This document shows positions 61,841 to 64,000 of a stretch of 64,000 bases of DNA, one piece after another. How positions within the stretch are numbered: position 1 is the stretch's first letter; each line of letters starts with the position of its first letter. The DNA lies in contig NZ_ALWO02000052.1 of NCBI RefSeq assembly GCF_000295935.2, positions 434,001 through 498,000 of the forward strand, read 5' to 3'. The notes under the pieces were generated by a model. That model was not told the origin of the DNA and made no database searches. It saw only the letters and a list, made by a program, of their open reading frames with translations. The stretch comes from Indibacter alkaliphilus LW1 (lineage in GTDB: Bacteria; Bacteroidota; Bacteroidia; Cytophagales; Cyclobacteriaceae). The position numbers were made by a program, and so were the translations under genes.

Positions 61841-62762
61841 AGCCTTTGTATTGATATTGATGGGGATGTTGATGTGCATTCCCACATTTGCCCAAAGCAG
61901 CGAATTGCAATGGGTAGAAAATCTCCAGCAGATGGACAGCTCGCAGCTTACTTTACTGGTGATTTTAGGGATCATTTTGGGAGTGATTTTGATCTTATTG
62001 CTCCTGATGGTGTACCTGATGTCATTTATGGCAGAGGTATTTAAAAAACAAAATCCAGAGCTTGCCGACCAGCCTAGTTGGTGGGAAGAGTTTAAGCTCA
62101 ACTATATTGTGGGTAGGATGAAACCTGTTGGAAGTAAGGAGGAAAAAGATCTTCAACTCGATCACAGTTATGACGGAATAGTGGAATTGGATAACCATAT
62201 GCCACCATGGCTTGCCAATGTGTTTTACATAACCATTGCTTTTGCTGTGGCTTACTTTACCTATTATTCTGTTTTGGGATTGGGAAAAACCCAGTTGGAA
62301 GAATATGAGGAAGAATTGCGTATTGCAGCCATTCAAATCGAAGAGTATAAATCCAAAGCTGCAAGTTCAATTGATGAAACCAATGTGGTTTTTGATGCAA
62401 CACGAGAAGCTCTCACATCAGGGAAAAACATCTATGATGCCAATTGTGCTGCCTGTCATGCTTCTGATGGAGGAGGTGGTGTAGGACCGAACCTAACGGA
62501 TGAATACTGGATCCATGGAGGAAGTATTGAAGATATCTTCAAAATCGTCAAATATGGGGTAGTGGAAAAAGGTATGATACCTTGGCAGGATCAATTGAGT
62601 CCCGAAGAAATGCAGCAGGTATCCAGTTATATCATGACGCTGACCAATACTACTCCAGCAAATCCTAAAGAGCCTCAGGGTGACAAATACGAGCCTGCTA
62701 TAGAAGAGCCAATCGATGCTTTGACTGAAGAAGAATTGGGTGTAGAGGAAGCAGAGCAATAA
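61827..62762 (+). CDS. ccoP: cbb3 oxidase subunit III, single-heme CcoP
   Basis: A 311-residue protein if started at the ATG at 61827, giving a signal-like stretch KKFKAFVLILMGMLMCIPTF; starts at 61803 or 61815 are also in frame. It has two further helices (LVILGIILGVILILLLLMVY and VFYITIAFAVAYFTYYSVLG), a CcoP-like region (DQPSWWEEFKLNYIVGRMKP, HSYDGIVELDNHMPPW), and one heme site CAACH at 207-211 with Met in GVVEKGMIPWQ. Canonical proteobacterial CcoP has two hemes; here I see one. The tail is acidic. A stem-loop (62773-62802) follows. Confidence 0.92.
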   Translation: MKKFKAFVLILMGMLMCIPTFAQSSELQWVENLQQMDSSQLTLLVILGIILGVILILLLLMVYLMSFMAEVFKKQNPELADQPSWWEEFKLNYIVGRMKPVGSKEEKDLQLDHSYDGIVELDNHMPPWLANVFYITIAFAVAYFTYYSVLGLGKTQLEEYEEELRIAAIQIEEYKSKAASSIDETNVVFDATREALTSGKNIYDANCAACHASDGGGGVGPNLTDEYWIHGGSIEDIFKIVKYGVVEKGMIPWQDQLSPEEMQQVSSYIMTLTNTTPANPKEPQGDKYEPAIEEPIDALTEEELGVEEAEQ

Positions 62763-62772
62763 TTAAAATTTT

Positions 62773-62802
62773 GCAGAGTTTGGGAATCATTTCAGACTCT
62801 GC
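62773..62802 (+). terminator. Stem-loop between ccoP and ccoG
   Basis: GCAGAGT (62773-62779) pairs with ACTCTGC (62796-62802) across a 16-base loop. Only ATTTAAAA follows, so termination would be partial. It could moderate ccoG expression or stabilise the ccoP mRNA end. Confidence 0.45.
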
Positions 62803-62819
62803 ATTTAAAATGCAATAGT

Positions 62820-64000
62820 ATGGCCGGTAAAAACTCAAATACATCGCCGCAGAATTTTAGGGATTCCTTAGGTACAGTCCAAGAAGACGGTAAACGAAAT
62901 TGGATTTACCCTAAAAAAGTTAACGGTAAATTTTACAAGTGGAGGACCTACTTGTCTTGGGTCTTATTGGCTATACTGTTTATTGGGCCTTTTATTGAAG
63001 TCAATGGGCGACCGTATATGCTATTCAATATTTTCGAAAGAAAATTCATCATATTCGGAGCAGCTTTTTGGCCGCAGGATACCCATTTACTGATATTCCT
63101 ACTTTTGATCTTTTTTGTGTTTATCATTCTTTTCACAGCTGTTTTCGGGAGGGTGTTTTGTGGATGGGCATGTCCGCAAACCTTATTTATGGAAATGGTC
63201 TTCCGGAAAATTGAATACTGGATAGAAGGAGATGCCAATCAGCAGAGGAAGCTGAATTCCATGCAGTGGAATGGGGAGAAGGTGAGAAAAAAAGTCACTA
63301 AAATGTCCATTTTCGTTTTGATCTCACTGATAATTTCACATTTGGTAATGGCGTATTTGATTGGTGTTGATCAGGTTGTGGAAATTGTAAGTCAACCTCC
63401 CTCTGAGCATTTGGCTGGCTTTGTGGGCTTGATGGCCTTTACCGGAATCTTCCTGTTTGTATTCTCGTGGTTTAGAGAACAAGCTTGTATTGTCGTTTGC
63501 CCCTATGGCAGATTACAAGGTGTTTTGTTGGATGCCAATTCCATCAATGTGACCTACGACCACGTCAGAGGAGAGCCTAGAGCACCTATTCGGAAGAATA
63601 AAATTGAGAAAGAGCCCAAAGGGGATTGTGTGGATTGTACTTTATGTGTGCAGGTTTGTCCTACAGGAATTGATATCAGAAATGGAGTGCAGATGGAATG
63701 TGTCAACTGTACTGCTTGTATTGATGCCTGCGATGAGGTAATGCTGAAAGTGGATCGGCCCACAGGACTTATCCGCTATGCTTCAGATAATAGCGTGATG
63801 CAGCAAACTCAGAAGTTAATAACTCCTAGAGTCAAGCTTTATTCTTTTTTGTTACTGGTTTTGGTAGGTGCATTTGTAGCTTTATTGGCTACAAGAGATG
63901 ATTTGGCAGCCACGGTGACAAGGTTTAGGGGAATGACTTATCAGGCAAGAGATACGGGCGACATCAGTAACCTCTATGAGGTGACTTTTATCAATAAAAC
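62820..64000 (+). CDS. ccoG: cbb3 oxidase assembly/cupric reductase CcoG (3' partial)
   Basis: The frame is open from the ATG at 62820 to the window edge (393 codons), with no stop. It has several helices (YLSWVLLAILFIGPFI, LIFLLLIFFVFIILFTAVFG), then RVFCGWACPQTLFMEMVFRK, IVVCPYGRLQGVLLD, and two 4Fe-4S sites CVDCTLCVQVCPTG and CVNCTACIDACDE. These match CcoG (RdxA/FixG), which reduces copper(II) for the cbb3 pathway. A further helix (SFLLLVLVGAFVALLATR) lies near the edge. It is 57 bases from ccoP. Confidence 0.95.
   Translation, partial: MAGKNSNTSPQNFRDSLGTVQEDGKRNWIYPKKVNGKFYKWRTYLSWVLLAILFIGPFIEVNGRPYMLFNIFERKFIIFGAAFWPQDTHLLIFLLLIFFVFIILFTAVFGRVFCGWACPQTLFMEMVFRKIEYWIEGDANQQRKLNSMQWNGEKVRKKVTKMSIFVLISLIISHLVMAYLIGVDQVVEIVSQPPSEHLAGFVGLMAFTGIFLFVFSWFREQACIVVCPYGRLQGVLLDANSINVTYDHVRGEPRAPIRKNKIEKEPKGDCVDCTLCVQVCPTGIDIRNGVQMECVNCTACIDACDEVMLKVDRPTGLIRYASDNSVMQQTQKLITPRVKLYSFLLLVLVGAFVALLATRDDLAATVTRFRGMTYQARDTGDISNLYEVTFINK

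Overview
The window looks like chromosomal DNA of a Bacteroidota bacterium, most likely order Cytophagales and probably family Cyclobacteriaceae (an Algoriphagus/Belliella-like relative). The evidence is a type IX secretion C-terminal sorting domain at the left edge, a PorT-like protein after menaquinone methyltransferase, a DUF5606 gene, alternative complex III genes (actABCDEF) joined to an aa3-type oxidase operon, a fused ccoNO, and promoters of the Bacteroidota form TTG-N19/20-TAnnTTTG. The genus is inference. I found no insertion sequence, prophage, CRISPR array or rRNA.

Left part (1-31.5 kb), mostly housekeeping and accessory genes: a T9SS cargo tail; a secreted unknown protein; a TPR histidine kinase and NarL-type regulator pair; panB, a PyrR-like phosphoribosyltransferase and rsgA; a Stealth phosphotransferase paired with a glycosyltransferase; a perR-peroxiredoxin operon with a 7-1-7 inverted repeat over its leader; a low-molecular-weight phosphatase with a fructosamine kinase; aspartate kinase; fructose-1,6-bisphosphatase; DUF5606; engB; ubiE-porT; a PQQ-type sugar dehydrogenase lipoprotein; an isomerase followed by the C-terminal remnant of another; a transglutaminase-like protein; a Tat-exported beta-propeller; a two-repeat lipoprotein; rpsA with a structured leader; and a two-subunit molybdenum hydroxylase. 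A tRNA-Cys gene closes this part.

Right part (32-64 kb) is nearly all respiration. A canonical promoter at 32090-32120 drives actABCDEF-coxB-coxA-ctaA-ctaB-two subunit III genes-subunit IV. ACIII oxidises menaquinol and passes electrons to the aa3-type oxidase, and ctaA/ctaB make its heme A. A strong terminator (47078-47119) separates this from sco-DUF420-a small CxxC membrane protein, and a second terminator (48647-48681) closes that block. Then come a 1238-residue NtrY-like sensor kinase and a 1158-residue outer-membrane protein that I could not assign. Next is the high-affinity oxidase cluster: an FNR-type operator, a UspA-like protein, ccoI, ccoS (59 aa), ccoNO, ccoQ, a single-heme ccoP and ccoG, which runs off the right edge.

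The most useful leads are the PerR box with a PerR lacking the structural zinc cysteines, the FNR-type site before the cbb3 cluster, the six-heme ActA, the unassigned proteins between the two oxidase loci, and the truncated isomerase. I see no clearly new multi-gene system; the best candidate is the unassigned set at 48.4-56.9 kb.
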